Source: JACKHA01 sp041401985
GTDB taxonomy: Bacteria > Planctomycetota > Phycisphaerae > Phycisphaerales > UBA1924
Direction: 5' to 3'
Length of the DNA: 64,000 bases
NCBI GenBank assembly: GCA_041401985.1
Contig: JAWKTE010000012.1
Span: 1-64,000 of the forward strand
In this document: positions 1-9,948 of the stretch, one piece after another
Layout: each line of letters starts with the position of its first letter
Numbering within the stretch: the stretch's first letter is position 1
Made by a program: the position numbers and the translations under genes
The notes under the pieces: model-generated
The model's input: only the letters and a program-made list of their open reading frames with translations
Database searches by the model: none
What the model was told of the DNA's origin: nothing

Positions 1-1385
<1,385 letters not shown>

Positions 1386-1391
1386 GGGGGC

Positions 1392-1397
1392 AGAATA
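1392..1397 (-). promoter_or_regulatory. Putative -10 box TATTCT of acs (leaderless spacing)
   Basis: On the minus strand TATTCT lies 6 bases before the acs ATG, so transcription would begin at or next to the start codon. No clear -35 element is seen. It belongs to a recurring pattern in this window. Confidence 0.5.
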
Positions 1398-1441
1398 GCG
1401 GTTTGGATCGCCCGGCTCGTGCTCGGGCGGGGCTTGGGGTT

Positions 1442-1546
1442 CACCACGGAGGCACGGAGACACGGAGAGGAGACACGGCGAGACCAGGCGCGGCGACTTG
1501 AATGCCGATTCCGCGCTTTCTCGGTGCCTCCGTGCCTCCGCGGTGG
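1442..1546. repeat. Imperfect inverted repeat of the CACGGAGGCACGGAG type
   Basis: The left arm begins CACCACGGAGGCACGGAGAC and the right arm near 1521-1546 is its near-perfect complement, giving arms of about 27 bases around an unpaired centre of roughly 50 bases. Repeats of this CACGGAGGCACGGAG class are common intergenic elements in planctomycetes and some other environmental bacteria. Here it sits between the divergent acs and gspE genes. Confidence 0.75.
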
Positions 1547-1657
1547 GCGCGCCCGGATTCCGTGATCCTGGTCGTTGCGCCCGGTCGATCCTCGGCGTGG
1601 GTTATCGGCTCGCGCAAAGTGTGGCCGAACCGTGACATCCGTTCCGGGCTCCGACGG

Positions 1658-1663
1658 TAGAAT
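1658..1663 (+). promoter_or_regulatory. Putative -10 box TAGAAT of the solitary gspE gene
   Basis: TAGAAT ends 9 bases before the ATG at 1673. A GTGACA at 1632-1637 resembles a -35 box but the 20-base spacing is long. The predicted leader is only 2-3 bases. Confidence 0.5.
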
Positions 1664-1672
1664 GGACACCTC

Positions 1673-3352
1673 ATGGGCATCGGCTCCATCCTTCTCGACC
1701 AGGGCATGATCTCGCGGGATCAGCTCGACAGCGCTCTCGGGCAGCAGCGCACGAGCGGCGAACGCCTGGACAAGGTGCTCGTTCGTCTCGGGTTCGTGTC
1801 GTCGAACCAGGTGCTTCGGGCCATCGGCGAGCAGTTCTCGATGCCGGTGGTGGACCTGGCGGAGACCGCGGTCGAGCAGTCGGTGCTCGACGCGCTGCCG
1901 GCGAGGCTGGTGTACAAGCAGAACTGCGTGCCGATCGCCAAGGCCGGGCACGTGCTGACGGTCGCGACGAGCGACCCGTTCGAACTGTCCGTGCTCGACG
2001 AACTCAAGTTGCTCACCGGGTGCTCGATCGAACTCGTGCTGGCCGACGAGGCCGAACTGCACAAGTTCATCCGGGCCAACTACGGCGTCGGCGGCGACAC
2101 GCTGACGGAGATGGCCGCCGCCGCGGGCGACGCCCCCGCCGCCCAGGTCGAGGCCAAGAACGAGGTCGAGCAGGCCGAGGAGGCCTCGGTCATCCGCCTG
2201 GTCAACGACCTGATCGTCGAGGCGATCACGGAGCGCGCCACCGACGTGCACATCGAGCCGTACGAGGACGCGTTGGTCGTGCGGTACCGCATCGACGGCG
2301 TGCTGCAGCGTGCCAACGTGCCGGCGACGATCAACCGCTTCGCCGCAGCCATCATCAGCCGCCTGAAGATCATGGCGTCGCTGAACATCGCCGAGAAGCG
2401 CAAGCCGCAGGACGGGCGGATCACGATCCGCCAGCGGATCGCCGGCAAGCCGCAGGAGTACGACCTGCGCGTGTCGGTGATCCCGATGCTCTCGGGCGAG
2501 GGCGTGGTGCTGCGCATCCTGAACAAGTCAGCGGTCCTGATGGGCTTGGAGGACCTGGGCATGCCCGCGCCGGTGCTGGACCGGTGGGCGGGGATGATCG
2601 CCAGGCCGCACGGCATCCTGCTGGTGACCGGGCCGACCGGCTCGGGCAAGTCGACCACGCTGTACGCCTCGCTGAACCGGATCGTGTCGGACGCGGTCAA
2701 GGCGATCACGATCGAGGACCCGGTCGAGTACCACGTGCCGGGGGTGAACCAGATCCAGGTGAGCACGCAGGTCGGGCTGACGTTCGCATCGGGCCTGCGG
2801 GCAGTGCTGCGCCACGACCCGGACGTGGTGATGGTCGGCGAGATCCGCGACAAGGAGACGGCCGAGGTCGCCATCCAGGCCTCGCTCACCGGGCACCTGG
2901 TGTTCTCGACGCTGCACACCAACGACGCGGCCGGTGCAAACACCCGCCTGCTGGACATGGGCGTCGAGCCTTTCCTGGTCGCGTCGTCGGTCGAGGGCGT
3001 GCTGGCCCAGCGTCTGGTGCGGAAGGTGTGCAAGGCGTGCGCCCAGCCGTACGAGCCGGACCCGGCGGACCTGCCGCGCTCGCTGGTGCTGGAGCCCGGG
3101 ACCACCCTGGTCAAGGGGCAGGGCTGCCGCGAGTGCCGCCAGACGGGCTACCGCGGGCGGCTGGGGGTCTACGAGTTGCTGCGCGTGTCCGACGAGATCC
3201 GCGAGATGATCATGAACCGCGTCAACGCCCCCACGATCGTGGCCAAGGCGGTGGCGAGCGACGACCTGCTGCAACTGAAGCAGGACGGACTCGCCAAGGC
3301 GCGGGCGGGGGTGACGACGGTGGAAGAGGTCATGCGGGCGCTGAGTGCCTAG
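1673..3352 (+). CDS. GspE/PilB-family secretion or pilus assembly ATPase (solitary copy)
   Basis: 559 residues. The N-terminal region (about 1-150) resembles the MshEN/GspE-N domain. A linker follows, then the AAA-type secretion ATPase. Walker A GPTGSGKS is at residues 320-327 and the Walker B region DVVMVGEIRD begins near 384. Asp-box and His-box motifs are present (ATDVHIEP, TGHLVFSTLHTND), and a four-cysteine zinc site (CKAC, CREC) lies near 450-490. It should hexamerise at the inner membrane and power a type IV pilus or type II secretion machine. It is not next to other pilus genes; a second family member lies at 36231-38030 within the pilus cluster. Which machine this copy serves cannot be told from sequence. 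Confidence 0.9.
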   Translation: MGIGSILLDQGMISRDQLDSALGQQRTSGERLDKVLVRLGFVSSNQVLRAIGEQFSMPVVDLAETAVEQSVLDALPARLVYKQNCVPIAKAGHVLTVATSDPFELSVLDELKLLTGCSIELVLADEAELHKFIRANYGVGGDTLTEMAAAAGDAPAAQVEAKNEVEQAEEASVIRLVNDLIVEAITERATDVHIEPYEDALVVRYRIDGVLQRANVPATINRFAAAIISRLKIMASLNIAEKRKPQDGRITIRQRIAGKPQEYDLRVSVIPMLSGEGVVLRILNKSAVLMGLEDLGMPAPVLDRWAGMIARPHGILLVTGPTGSGKSTTLYASLNRIVSDAVKAITIEDPVEYHVPGVNQIQVSTQVGLTFASGLRAVLRHDPDVVMVGEIRDKETAEVAIQASLTGHLVFSTLHTNDAAGANTRLLDMGVEPFLVASSVEGVLAQRLVRKVCKACAQPYEPDPADLPRSLVLEPGTTLVKGQGCRECRQTGYRGRLGVYELLRVSDEIREMIMNRVNAPTIVAKAVASDDLLQLKQDGLAKARAGVTTVEEVMRALSA

Positions 3353-3384
3353 GCGACGCGGCCGCGGGCTTGGGAGTGCTGCGC

Positions 3385-3978
3385 GTGGGTGTTCTTGGGA
3401 GCCTCTTCGGTCGGCGCGAGGCGTGCCCGAGTTGCGGCCAGCGGTCGGGGGTGAGCGGGCCGGCCTCCCGGTGGGAATCGACGCCGGACGGGCGGCGGTG
3501 CCGAGACTGTGGGCACGTAGTGACAACTCCCGCGCCTCCCCACGCTGGCAGCCTCACCCCGCCGCCGGCCGCTGCGCAAGCCGAGCCCGAGTACACCATC
3601 GACAACAGCATCCACATCGCTGCCGAGCAAGGCGATGTGGAGCGCGTCCGCGGGTTTCTCGATCGCGGCGAGTCGGCGTGCAGCCCCGATCCGGTGGGGC
3701 TGCACCCGATGCACTACGCGGCGAACCGGGCGCACCTGGGCGTGATGGCCCTGCTGCTGGAGCGCGGGGGCGACGTGGACGCGCGGGGGGACCAGGGGCT
3801 GTCGCCGTTGCACGGCGCGGCGTACCACGGGCGGGTCGACGCGATCGAGTGGCTGGTCCGCCGTGGGGCGGACCCGAACGCCCGGACGCCCGGCGGGGCC
3901 ACGCCGCTGTCGATCGCGCGGATGAAGGGGCAGGAAGCCGCGGCCGAGGCACTGGTGCGGCTCGGGGCAACGGAGTGA
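3385..3978 (+). CDS. Zinc-ribbon and ankyrin-repeat protein
   Basis: 197 residues. A short N-terminal zinc ribbon (CPSCGQR, then CRDCGH) is followed by a low-complexity Pro/Ala linker and at least three ankyrin repeats (HIAAEQGDVERVRGFLDRG; HPMHYAANRAHLGVMALLLERG; SPLHGAAYHGRVDAIEWLVRRG). Ankyrin repeats bind protein partners; the partner is unknown. No signal peptide is visible, so it is probably cytoplasmic. The GTG at 3385 was chosen because GGGAG at 3372-3376 lies 8 bases upstream; GTG 3376 and TTG 3370 are alternatives. It follows gspE by 32 bases on the same strand and may be co-transcribed. Confidence 0.75.
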   Translation: MGVLGSLFGRREACPSCGQRSGVSGPASRWESTPDGRRCRDCGHVVTTPAPPHAGSLTPPPAAAQAEPEYTIDNSIHIAAEQGDVERVRGFLDRGESACSPDPVGLHPMHYAANRAHLGVMALLLERGGDVDARGDQGLSPLHGAAYHGRVDAIEWLVRRGADPNARTPGGATPLSIARMKGQEAAAEALVRLGATE

Positions 3979-4013
3979 ATCGTCCCGCCGGGGAATCCGG
4001 GCTTCGGGGCTGT

Positions 4014-4042
4014 TTGTCCGCGTTGGGGCGATCGCCTAAACT
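4014..4042 (+). promoter_or_regulatory. Promoter of tRNA-Leu
   Basis: A -35-like TTGTCC (4014-4019) and a -10-like TAAACT (4037-4042) are separated by 17 bases and end 11 bases before the first base of the tRNA, which fits transcription starting just upstream of it. Confidence 0.55.
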
Positions 4043-4053
4043 CGTCCCCACAA

Positions 4054-4139
4054 GCGGATGTGGCGGAACTGGCAGACGCGCTAGGTTCAGGTCCTAGTGG
4101 GATTAAAACCCCGTGGAGGTTCGACTCCTCTCATCCGCA
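4054..4139 (+). tRNA. tRNA-Leu(CAG)
   Basis: An 86-base class II tRNA. The acceptor arms are GCGGATG (4054-4060) and CATCCGC (4132-4138) with discriminator A at 4139. The anticodon stem CTAGG/CCTAG encloses the loop TTCAGGT with anticodon CAG at 4088-4090, which decodes CUG. A long variable arm and a T arm with GGTTCGACTCC are present. CCA is not encoded. Confidence 0.95.
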
Positions 4140-4297
4140 TTGGTTCGATGTGGCCGCCCCCGGCGGGTGCCGGGCGGCGGCTGAGGGGGTCGGGCGTTCC
4201 AGCCCGACCCGGCGCCCCCCCCCGCTCGGTGCGGGCCTCCTCGCTGTTCCCAACCGACAATGACCTCCCGCAACCTCGGGGCTTTCGGCCCTCGCGG
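4140..4297. other. Gene-free spacer with a short GC-rich palindrome
   Basis: The stretch around 4186-4207 has arms GTCGGGC and GCCCGAC around TTCCA, a small member of the TTCCAGCC hairpin class found elsewhere in the window. No gene is supported here. Confidence 0.5.
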
Positions 4298-4303
4298 TAC
4301 GCT
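4298..4303 (+). promoter_or_regulatory. Putative -10 box TACGCT (leaderless spacing)
   Basis: TACGCT lies 6 bases before the ATG at 4310, and no Shine-Dalgarno sequence intervenes. Confidence 0.5.
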
Positions 4304-4309
4304 GGCCCC

Positions 4310-5317
4310 ATGCCCGTGATTCTCGCCGGCATCGACGAGGCGGGGTACGGCCCGCTGCTGGGGCCATTGACCGTGGCGATGGCGGTCTTCCGGGTCGAGG
4401 ACTGGGCTGCGGGCCAGGCGGCCCCGGACCTCTGGAATCTGCTTGGGTCGGCGGTCGCCCGCGAGGCACGGGACAAGCGGGGACGCATCCCCGTCGCGGA
4501 TTCCAAACGCCTCAAACTGCCCAACGACAGCACGACCCGCCACCCGCTGACGCACCTGGAGCGGGGGGTGCTGGCGTTCCTGGCCCAGGCGGAAGGCGAC
4601 GCCGAGCAGGCGGGCGGGCCGGTCGGAACCGACGCCGCGTTGCTCGCACGGCTCGGGGCGACCCACACCGGGCTGGCGTGGTACGGGGGCGAGGCGGCCG
4701 CGCTGCCGGTGGCGGGCACGCCCGAGCAGCACGCGGTGGATGCGAACCTGCTGCGGGGGGCGCTGGCGTCCGCGGGGGTTGAGGTCGTCGCGCTGCGGTG
4801 CGTCGTGGTCGATGAGGCGGCCTTCAACGACATCGTGCGCCGGACCGGGACCAAGGGCGAGGCGACGCTGCACGCCATCGGGCGGCACCTGCGGTGGCTG
4901 CGGGAGCGGTTGGTGGGCGGCGGCGGGGATCAAGCCGGGGAAGGAATGCCGGTGCGGGTCGTGTGCGATCGGCTCGGCGGGCGGACGGCGTACGGCGACC
5001 TGCTGGCGCGCGAGTTGGACGTGGTGGTGCGGGTCACAGAGGAGTCGGCGCGGGTGAGCCGCTACGAGTTCGAAGCGGACTGGGCCGCGCTGTTCCAGCC
5101 CGAGTGCGAGTCGGCCCACCTGCCTGTGGCGCTGGCGTCGATGACGGCCAAACTGGTGCGTGAACTGGCGATGGCCCGGTTCAACCGGTATTGGGGGGCG
5201 GGTGGCGGACCTGAAGCCGACGGCGGGGTACCACTTGCGGACGCGGCCCGGTGGCTGCGGGACGCGGGCGGCGTGCTGACGGCGGAGGTGCGGCGGGAGA
5301 TGATCCGGATTGCGTGA
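4310..5317 (+). CDS. Divergent RNase HII-like protein
   Basis: 335 residues. The N-terminus MPVILAGIDEAGYGPLLGPL matches the RNase HII signature (G-I-D-E-A-G-x-G-P), including the first two acidic metal ligands. Further acidic candidates lie in CVVVDEAAFND and VCDRLGGRTAYGDLL. Authentic RNase HII is about 200-260 residues and cleaves RNA in RNA-DNA hybrids at misincorporated ribonucleotides. This protein is longer, with added central and C-terminal sequence, so substrate specificity is uncertain. The ATG at 4310 opens the motif directly and follows a TACGCT box; an in-frame extension upstream would run back through the tRNA gene. Confidence 0.75.
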   Translation: MPVILAGIDEAGYGPLLGPLTVAMAVFRVEDWAAGQAAPDLWNLLGSAVAREARDKRGRIPVADSKRLKLPNDSTTRHPLTHLERGVLAFLAQAEGDAEQAGGPVGTDAALLARLGATHTGLAWYGGEAAALPVAGTPEQHAVDANLLRGALASAGVEVVALRCVVVDEAAFNDIVRRTGTKGEATLHAIGRHLRWLRERLVGGGGDQAGEGMPVRVVCDRLGGRTAYGDLLARELDVVVRVTEESARVSRYEFEADWAALFQPECESAHLPVALASMTAKLVRELAMARFNRYWGAGGGPEADGGVPLADAARWLRDAGGVLTAEVRREMIRIA

Positions 5318-5369
5318 CGATGCGACGGAGTCGCTGGGGCTCTCTCGGCGAAGTGGGCTGCGAGTGGTT

Positions 5370-5490
5370 GGGGACCGGGGCGGGGACGCCCGCTCGCCGC
5401 TGTGGGGCTTGGGACCGGGGCGGGGACGCCCCGGCTCGCCGCTGTGAGGTTGGGACCGGGGTGGGGACGCCCTGGCTCGCGCGCGGGCTG
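5370..5490. repeat. Three tandem GC-rich palindromic units
   Basis: Three copies of a unit of roughly 45 bases with core GGACCGGGGCGGGGACGCC followed by GGCTCGC. The core contains the hairpin CCGGGGCG/CGCCCCGG. The same unit recurs at 45967-46156 and 58380-58575. It is extragenic, between the convergent RNase HII-like gene and the HEAT-like gene. Confidence 0.8.
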
Positions 5491-5498
5491 GGGTGCGA

Positions 5499-6516
5499 TC
5501 ACGCCCATTCGCGTGCCCGCCATCCGCTGGCTTGTAGACATCGTCGTGCCATGCGCCACCACGCCCGCGGTGTCGTAGCCCAGGTCGCCGGTTGAATCGC
5601 CAGTGAGGCGGCTGCTCCGGAGCCTGGTCAGGTGCCGCGTTGACCTGCGGGAGGTAGGTGACCACGACGGCGCCCGTCGACGCGGAGGATCGCGCCCTCG
5701 GTCAGCACCGAGAGTTGCCGGGTCGAACGCGACGGCCGAATCGGCCACGACCGGGGTCAGGTCGCTGACGTACGAGATCTGGTTGCCGATGACGATCCAC
5801 GCGAGCGAGCCGTTGCCTTCGACGGCCTCGGAGGAGCCGCCGCCGAGTTGGGCGTTGATGAGGTACGGGATGGCCTGGTAGATGTTCAGCGCGTCCGCGA
5901 CGCGGGCGCCCGAGACGATCTCCTGCTCGTTGTGCTTCTGCAGCGCGCCGGTGACGATGAACCGGATCGGCTCGGAGACCTCGCCGGCCTCATCGACGCG
6001 CTCGGAGAGCAGGGCCGTCGCGCCGTCGCGCCAGGCCTCGTCGGCCCCGAAGACGGCCGCCCACGCGAGCGTCGTGTCCGCGTCGGCAACGTCGAGCGAG
6101 GCCAGGTGCTGGAGCACGGCCTCACGCACGTCGTCGCCCGAGCGGGCGAAAGCCTCGAGCATGGCCGGGAACGAGATCGGGTCCGTGTACTGGCGGAGGC
6201 GGTGGATGCCGATCTGGCGGGTTTCCTCGTGGCGGGTGCGGAAGTAGGTGGCGTTCAGCCGGCGCAGTTCCCGCTCGACGCGCCGGAGTTCGACCTGGCG
6301 GGAGCGGTACAGGGCGAGGGTCTCGGGGTCGACGTCGGCCATCTCCTCGATGATCCAGGAGGGGACGACCGGGGCCGCGCTCCCGTCGTGGACAGTCACG
6401 CCTGGCTGGACCATGGTCTGACCGAGCGCGGCCGGGACAGGCGCGAGCGCGAGGGCGGCGGCGACAGCGCCGGCCAGGGCGGCTGGAACGCGGGGGCTGG
6501 AGGCCGAGCGGGTCAT
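5499..6516 (-). pseudogene. Secreted HEAT-like repeat protein, frameshifted near its C-terminus
   Basis: Reading starts at ATG 6516 with a strong AAGGAG. A signal peptide follows (Ala-rich core, AALGQ cleavage region), then a helical region resembling HEAT repeats (YTDPISFPAMLEAF; DVREAVLQHLASLDVADADTTLAWAAVF). The frame is intact to about 5690. Beyond that, coherent protein continues only by switching frames: TEGAILRVDG, then VVVTYLPQVNA, then LTGDSTGDLGYDT, then AWHDDVYKPA. The most plausible stop is TGA at 5499-5501. Several single-base shifts within about 150 bases suggest sequence error more than decay. Function unknown; probably periplasmic or extracytoplasmic. Confidence 0.6.
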
Positions 6517-6856
6517 GGGTGGACTCCTTCGGAGGGCGGTCCGGCGGGTGGCGGGGTCGGGCCGCGGGTTGGGCCCGTGCGGTCGGGTGCCGCGTTCGGG
6601 CCTAGCGGCCGTCGGGCCGTCGTGGGGCGGACCGCTCCGAGCCGCCAGCCATTCTCGGGCGCGGGGCGACCCGGTGCAAGGCGGAACCCGCGGGTCGCGC
6701 CCCGCATCGGCGTTTGACGCCTGGCCGCCCCGGAAGTTCCCGAGCGACGCCAGAATCTGTACGCGGGCGGAGCGGGGCGGATGCCCCGCGGGGCAGCGGC
6801 AGCAACCGACTGGCACCGGCTTGCTGGCTCGGGGCTGGGGCTGGTCTGGGGTGGGT
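6517..6856. other. Gene-free spacer with an inverted repeat
   Basis: No gene is supported on either strand. An imperfect inverted repeat with arms of about 13-15 bases (GCGGGGCGACCCG at 6661-6673, its complement at 6691-6705) could form a hairpin downstream of the cupin gene. The promoter of the HEAT-like gene should lie at the left end. Confidence 0.45.
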
Positions 6857-7821
6857 CTAGGCGACCTGCGCCACCTGGAGTTCGATTTCGTGCGCGGCGC
6901 ACGCCGCGGCGACGCGGGCGAAGCGTCCGGGCCGACCCGGAGACAGGGGTGATCGTGCCGGGGGCGGGCGCTCGCCGCAGGCTCCGGGACATGGCCTCGA
7001 TGCCGGCGGGGAAGGCGAAAACGAGGTTGCGGACGGGCGTGGCGGTCTCGTTGGTGAAGCGGTGCCACTGGCCGCGCGGGGCCCAGACGAACGAGCCGGC
7101 GGGGGCGTCGAGGCGCCGGCCCTCGACGTAGAGGGTGAGCGTGCCCTCGAGGACGTAGAACGCTTCGTCCTCGCGGACGTGGCAGTGCATGGGCGGGCCG
7201 CTGCCGGGGACCGTCGCCTCGTGCAGGTACAACGGCCGTCCGGTGTCGGCGCGGTGGCGAGCAGGTGGTAGACGTCGCCGACGAGCGAGTACCTCGGCCT
7301 GGCTCGTGCTCCGGACGTAGGTATGGGAGGTCGGCTCGCCGCAGGGCGGCACGGTCTGGTCCGAAGTCGATGCCGGCGGCGAACATCGCCGCGCCGAGGG
7401 CCTCGCCCGCGCTCTCGGGCATCGGGGGAGCGATGATGGTGCCCGGCGGGATGGCCAGGGACGTGGCCCGGAAGACGGCGTCCATGCCGGCGGGGATCAT
7501 CGCGACGAGGAAGCGGACGGGGCGATCGGTTCGATTCGTGAACCGGTGCCAGCGGTGGCGCGGCGCCCACGCGAACGAGCCGGAGGGCACCTGGGTCTCG
7601 CGACCTTCGACGATGACGGTCAGGGTGCCCTCCAGCACGTAAAGCGCCTCGTCCTCGCGCGAGTGGCGGTGCATGGGCGGGCCGCCGGCGGGCGGGCACC
7701 AGACCTCCACCAGCACGAGGCGGGCGTCGGTGCGGGCGCTGTCGGCTAGGACGGCGAAGGCTTCGGAGCCGAGGGCCAGGGTCTCGGCGGTTGCGGCGTG
7801 GGCGACGAACTCGGTTGACAT
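6857..7821 (-). pseudogene. Double-cupin protein, interrupted by about four frameshifts
   Basis: The ATG at 7821 opens MSTEFVAHAA. The first cupin domain is intact, with metal-ligand-type residues in PPMHRHSREDEALYVLEGTL and a second box WHRFTN. The second cupin repeats the motifs (PPMHCHVREDEAFYVLEGTL; WHRFTN) but can be read only by shifting frame near 7358, 7280, 7225 and 6940. The restored product would be about 320 residues ending EIELQVAQVA with a stop at 6857. Such bicupins include quercetin dioxygenase-like enzymes, but no specific substrate is indicated. Each switch restores well-formed protein, so indel errors are as likely as a true pseudogene. Confidence 0.65.
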
Positions 7822-7828
7822 AGACCGA

Positions 7829-7834
7829 AGATTA
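7829..7834 (-). promoter_or_regulatory. Putative -10 box TAATCT of the cupin gene
   Basis: On the minus strand TAATCT lies 7 bases before ATG 7821. This supports that start over the TTG at 7839, which lies upstream of the box. Confidence 0.45.
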
Positions 7835-7883
7835 TCCAATCAGACCGGTCGATGGAAGGGGGAGTTCCGGCGCCGGGCGTCGC

Positions 7884-8489
7884 CTACTCCCGCCGAGCCA
7901 CGACCTGGACCACCGACGCTGTGCCGCGGTGGAATCGCCCCTCGTTGACCTCTCGCTCGATCGCGGCCCGGTGCTCGATGGCCAGACCGCCGAGTTCGCG
8001 CTCGATGGTCTCAAGGGACGCGTACCAGGTTGGGTCCGGGGGGCCGCCGGTGCCTCGCCCGATCTGCTCCGGCGCGTAGGCCTCCAGCACGAACAAGCCG
8101 CCGGTGCGGAGCCACGACCGGACGCGGGCGAGCACGGTTGCTCGCAGGGGCGGCGGCAGGTGCACGAAGATGCAGGTCACGACGTCGAGCGAAGCGGGCT
8201 CGGCGTCGAACTCCCGAAGATCGGCCGCCTGGGTGCGGAGCGAGAGGCCGCGTTCGTGGGCGAGGCGGGCGGCCCGCTCCATGCCGACGGGGCTCTGGTC
8301 GACGGCGAGCACGTCCAGGCCGCGCGAGGCGAGGAAGAGCGCGTTGCGGCCCTGGCCGGCACCGAGATCGAGGGCCCGGCCCGTTCGGGGCAGGCGTGGC
8401 GTGAGACCGGCGAGGAAGTCGTTGGGGGCGTCGCCGTAGACGAGTTCTTCGTGGGCGTACCGATCGTCCCAGAACGCCGCGTCTGCCAT
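7884..8489 (-). CDS. Class I SAM-dependent methyltransferase
   Basis: 201 residues. SAM-binding motif I is LDLGAGQGRNALFLASRG. Post-motif acidic residues follow (VLAVDQSPVGMERA) and a motif IV-like DVVTCIFVHLPP. The N-terminus FWDDRYAHEELVYGDAPNDFL resembles the TehB-like/thiopurine-type branch that opens with W-D-x-R-Y. The substrate cannot be told. The ATG at 8489 was chosen because TACCCT lies 5 bases upstream and the alternative starts lie inside the divergent mnmA gene. Cytoplasmic. Confidence 0.85.
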   Translation of the reverse strand: MADAAFWDDRYAHEELVYGDAPNDFLAGLTPRLPRTGRALDLGAGQGRNALFLASRGLDVLAVDQSPVGMERAARLAHERGLSLRTQAADLREFDAEPASLDVVTCIFVHLPPPLRATVLARVRSWLRTGGLFVLEAYAPEQIGRGTGGPPDPTWYASLETIERELGGLAIEHRAAIEREVNEGRFHRGTASVVQVVARRE

Positions 8490-8494
8490 GGCGA

Positions 8495-8500
8495 AGGGTA
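8495..8500 (-). promoter_or_regulatory. Putative -10 box TACCCT of the methyltransferase gene
   Basis: TACCCT lies 5 bases before the ATG at 8489 on the minus strand, without a Shine-Dalgarno. Confidence 0.45.
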
Positions 8501-8581
8501 TCGCCGGCGTGGCTGGGACTGGTGTCCGACGGAGGGGCGGTGCCGGATCGCTTCGGGGATGGTTCCGTCGGGCGGGTTCCG

Positions 8582-8587
8582 AATAAT
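8582..8587 (+). promoter_or_regulatory. Putative -10 box AATAAT of mnmA
   Basis: AATAAT matches TATAAT at five of six positions and ends 5 bases before the GTG at 8593. The adjacent AGGAG touches the start codon and is too close to act as a normal Shine-Dalgarno. Confidence 0.4.
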
Positions 8588-8592
8588 CAGGA

Positions 8593-9894
8593 GTGAGCGG
8601 TGCGTCGCCATCTCGTCCGAAGGTGCTGGTCGCGATGTCCGGCGGGGTGGACTCGTCGGTGGCCGCGGCGTTGTTGCAGCGGGAGGGGTACGACTGCGTC
8701 GGGGTGTTCATGCGTCTGGGCTCGCCGGGGGAGGCGCTTGACGAGTTGATCCCGGGCGAGGCGTGTGCCTCTGGCTCGGGCGGCGGGGCGGGCGGCACGC
8801 CGAAGGTTCGCATCGGCAAGCAGGGGTGCTGCTCGATCAACGACGCGGCCGACGCGCGGCTGGTGGCGGCGCAACTTGGCATCCCGTTCTATGTCGTGAA
8901 CTTCAAGCGGGAGTTCGGGCGGATCATCGACTACTTCGTGGATGAGTACGCCGCGGGACGGACGCCCAACCCGTGCGTGCGGTGCAACGACTGGCTGAAG
9001 TTCGGACGGCTGCACGAGTACGCGGGGCAGCTGGGGGCGGACTTCGTGGCGAGCGGGCATTACGCGCGGGTGGAAGCGACGGAGCGACGGAGCGACGCAG
9101 CGACGGAGGGGGGAGGCGGCGGCGCGGCATCGGGCGCGCGAGGCGGGACATTCCGCCTTCGGCGTGGGCTGGACCATGGCAAGGACCAGTCGTATGTGCT
9201 GTTCGGCGTGCCGCGGGGGCAACTGGCGCGGATGCTGCTGCCGATCGGTGGGTTCCGGAAGGCTGAGATCCGGGCGATGGCGGCGGACCTGGGGCTGCCT
9301 GTGTTTGACAAGCCGGACTCGCAGGAGATCTGCTTCGTGCCGGACAACGACTACGCGGGGCTGGTGGAGCGGCGTCGCCCGGACCTGGCGGCGACTGGGC
9401 GTGTGCTGGATGAGTCGGGGCGGGATGTCGGCGAGCACGGGGGGCAGCACCGCTTCACGATCGGGCAGCGGCGCGGCGTGGGGATGGCGTTCGGGCGGCG
9501 GCTGTATGTGGTGGGCAAGGACCCTGAGGCGAACACGGTGACGCTGGGGCCGCGCGAGCGGCTGCTGGTGGGCGGGTGCGTCGCGGGCGAGGCGAACTGG
9601 CTGGTGGATGTGGCGCGCGGCGAGTGGTTCGGCGCGCTGGCGCGGTATCGCTCGAACGGGGCGCTGGTGGGGGCGCGGGTGCGGGTGATGGATGAGGCGG
9701 CGGGCGGTGGCGACGCGCCGGCGCTCGGCGATGGCGACGCGGGCACGCCTTCGGGGCGTGTCGGGTCGTTCGAGGTCGTGTTTGAGGAGGCGCAGGAGGC
9801 CGTTGCGCCCGGGCAGGCGGTGGTGCTGTACGACGCGGCGGAGCCGGATGTGGTGATTGGCGGTGGGTGGATCACGGCGACGCATGCGGCGTGA
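8593..9894 (+). CDS. mnmA: tRNA 2-thiouridylase MnmA
   Basis: Thiolates U34 of tRNA-Lys, -Glu and -Gln using sulfur relayed from a desulfurase, in the cytoplasm. The PP-loop MSGGVDSS lies near residues 15-22. The two catalytic cysteines are in NPCVRCN (C128) and SQEICFV (C247). GKDQSYVLFGV and the C-terminal domain are present. At 433 residues it is longer than the usual 360-380. The extra length includes a Gly/Ala/Arg-rich insert near residues 155-190, encoded by a short GCGACGGA-type repeat. The GTG at 8593 is the best available start; GTG 8623 inside the conserved strand is an alternative. Confidence 0.95.
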   Translation: MSGASPSRPKVLVAMSGGVDSSVAAALLQREGYDCVGVFMRLGSPGEALDELIPGEACASGSGGGAGGTPKVRIGKQGCCSINDAADARLVAAQLGIPFYVVNFKREFGRIIDYFVDEYAAGRTPNPCVRCNDWLKFGRLHEYAGQLGADFVASGHYARVEATERRSDAATEGGGGGAASGARGGTFRLRRGLDHGKDQSYVLFGVPRGQLARMLLPIGGFRKAEIRAMAADLGLPVFDKPDSQEICFVPDNDYAGLVERRRPDLAATGRVLDESGRDVGEHGGQHRFTIGQRRGVGMAFGRRLYVVGKDPEANTVTLGPRERLLVGGCVAGEANWLVDVARGEWFGALARYRSNGALVGARVRVMDEAAGGGDAPALGDGDAGTPSGRVGSFEVVFEEAQEAVAPGQAVVLYDAAEPDVVIGGGWITATHAA

Positions 9895-9948
9895 GCGTGC
9901 GGCCGTCTCCTCCCCCACTGCTTATTCCACTGAGAACGGCCCGCCGCA

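Noticed and set aside
1632..1637. GTGACA as a -35 element for the solitary gspE gene
   Set aside because: The 20-base spacing to TAGAAT is too long for a standard sigma-70 promoter, so I did not annotate it as part of the promoter.
6857..7821. Programmed frameshifting in the cupin gene
   Set aside because: Four switches in both directions without slippery heptamers or stimulatory structures do not resemble programmed events; indels explain them more simply.
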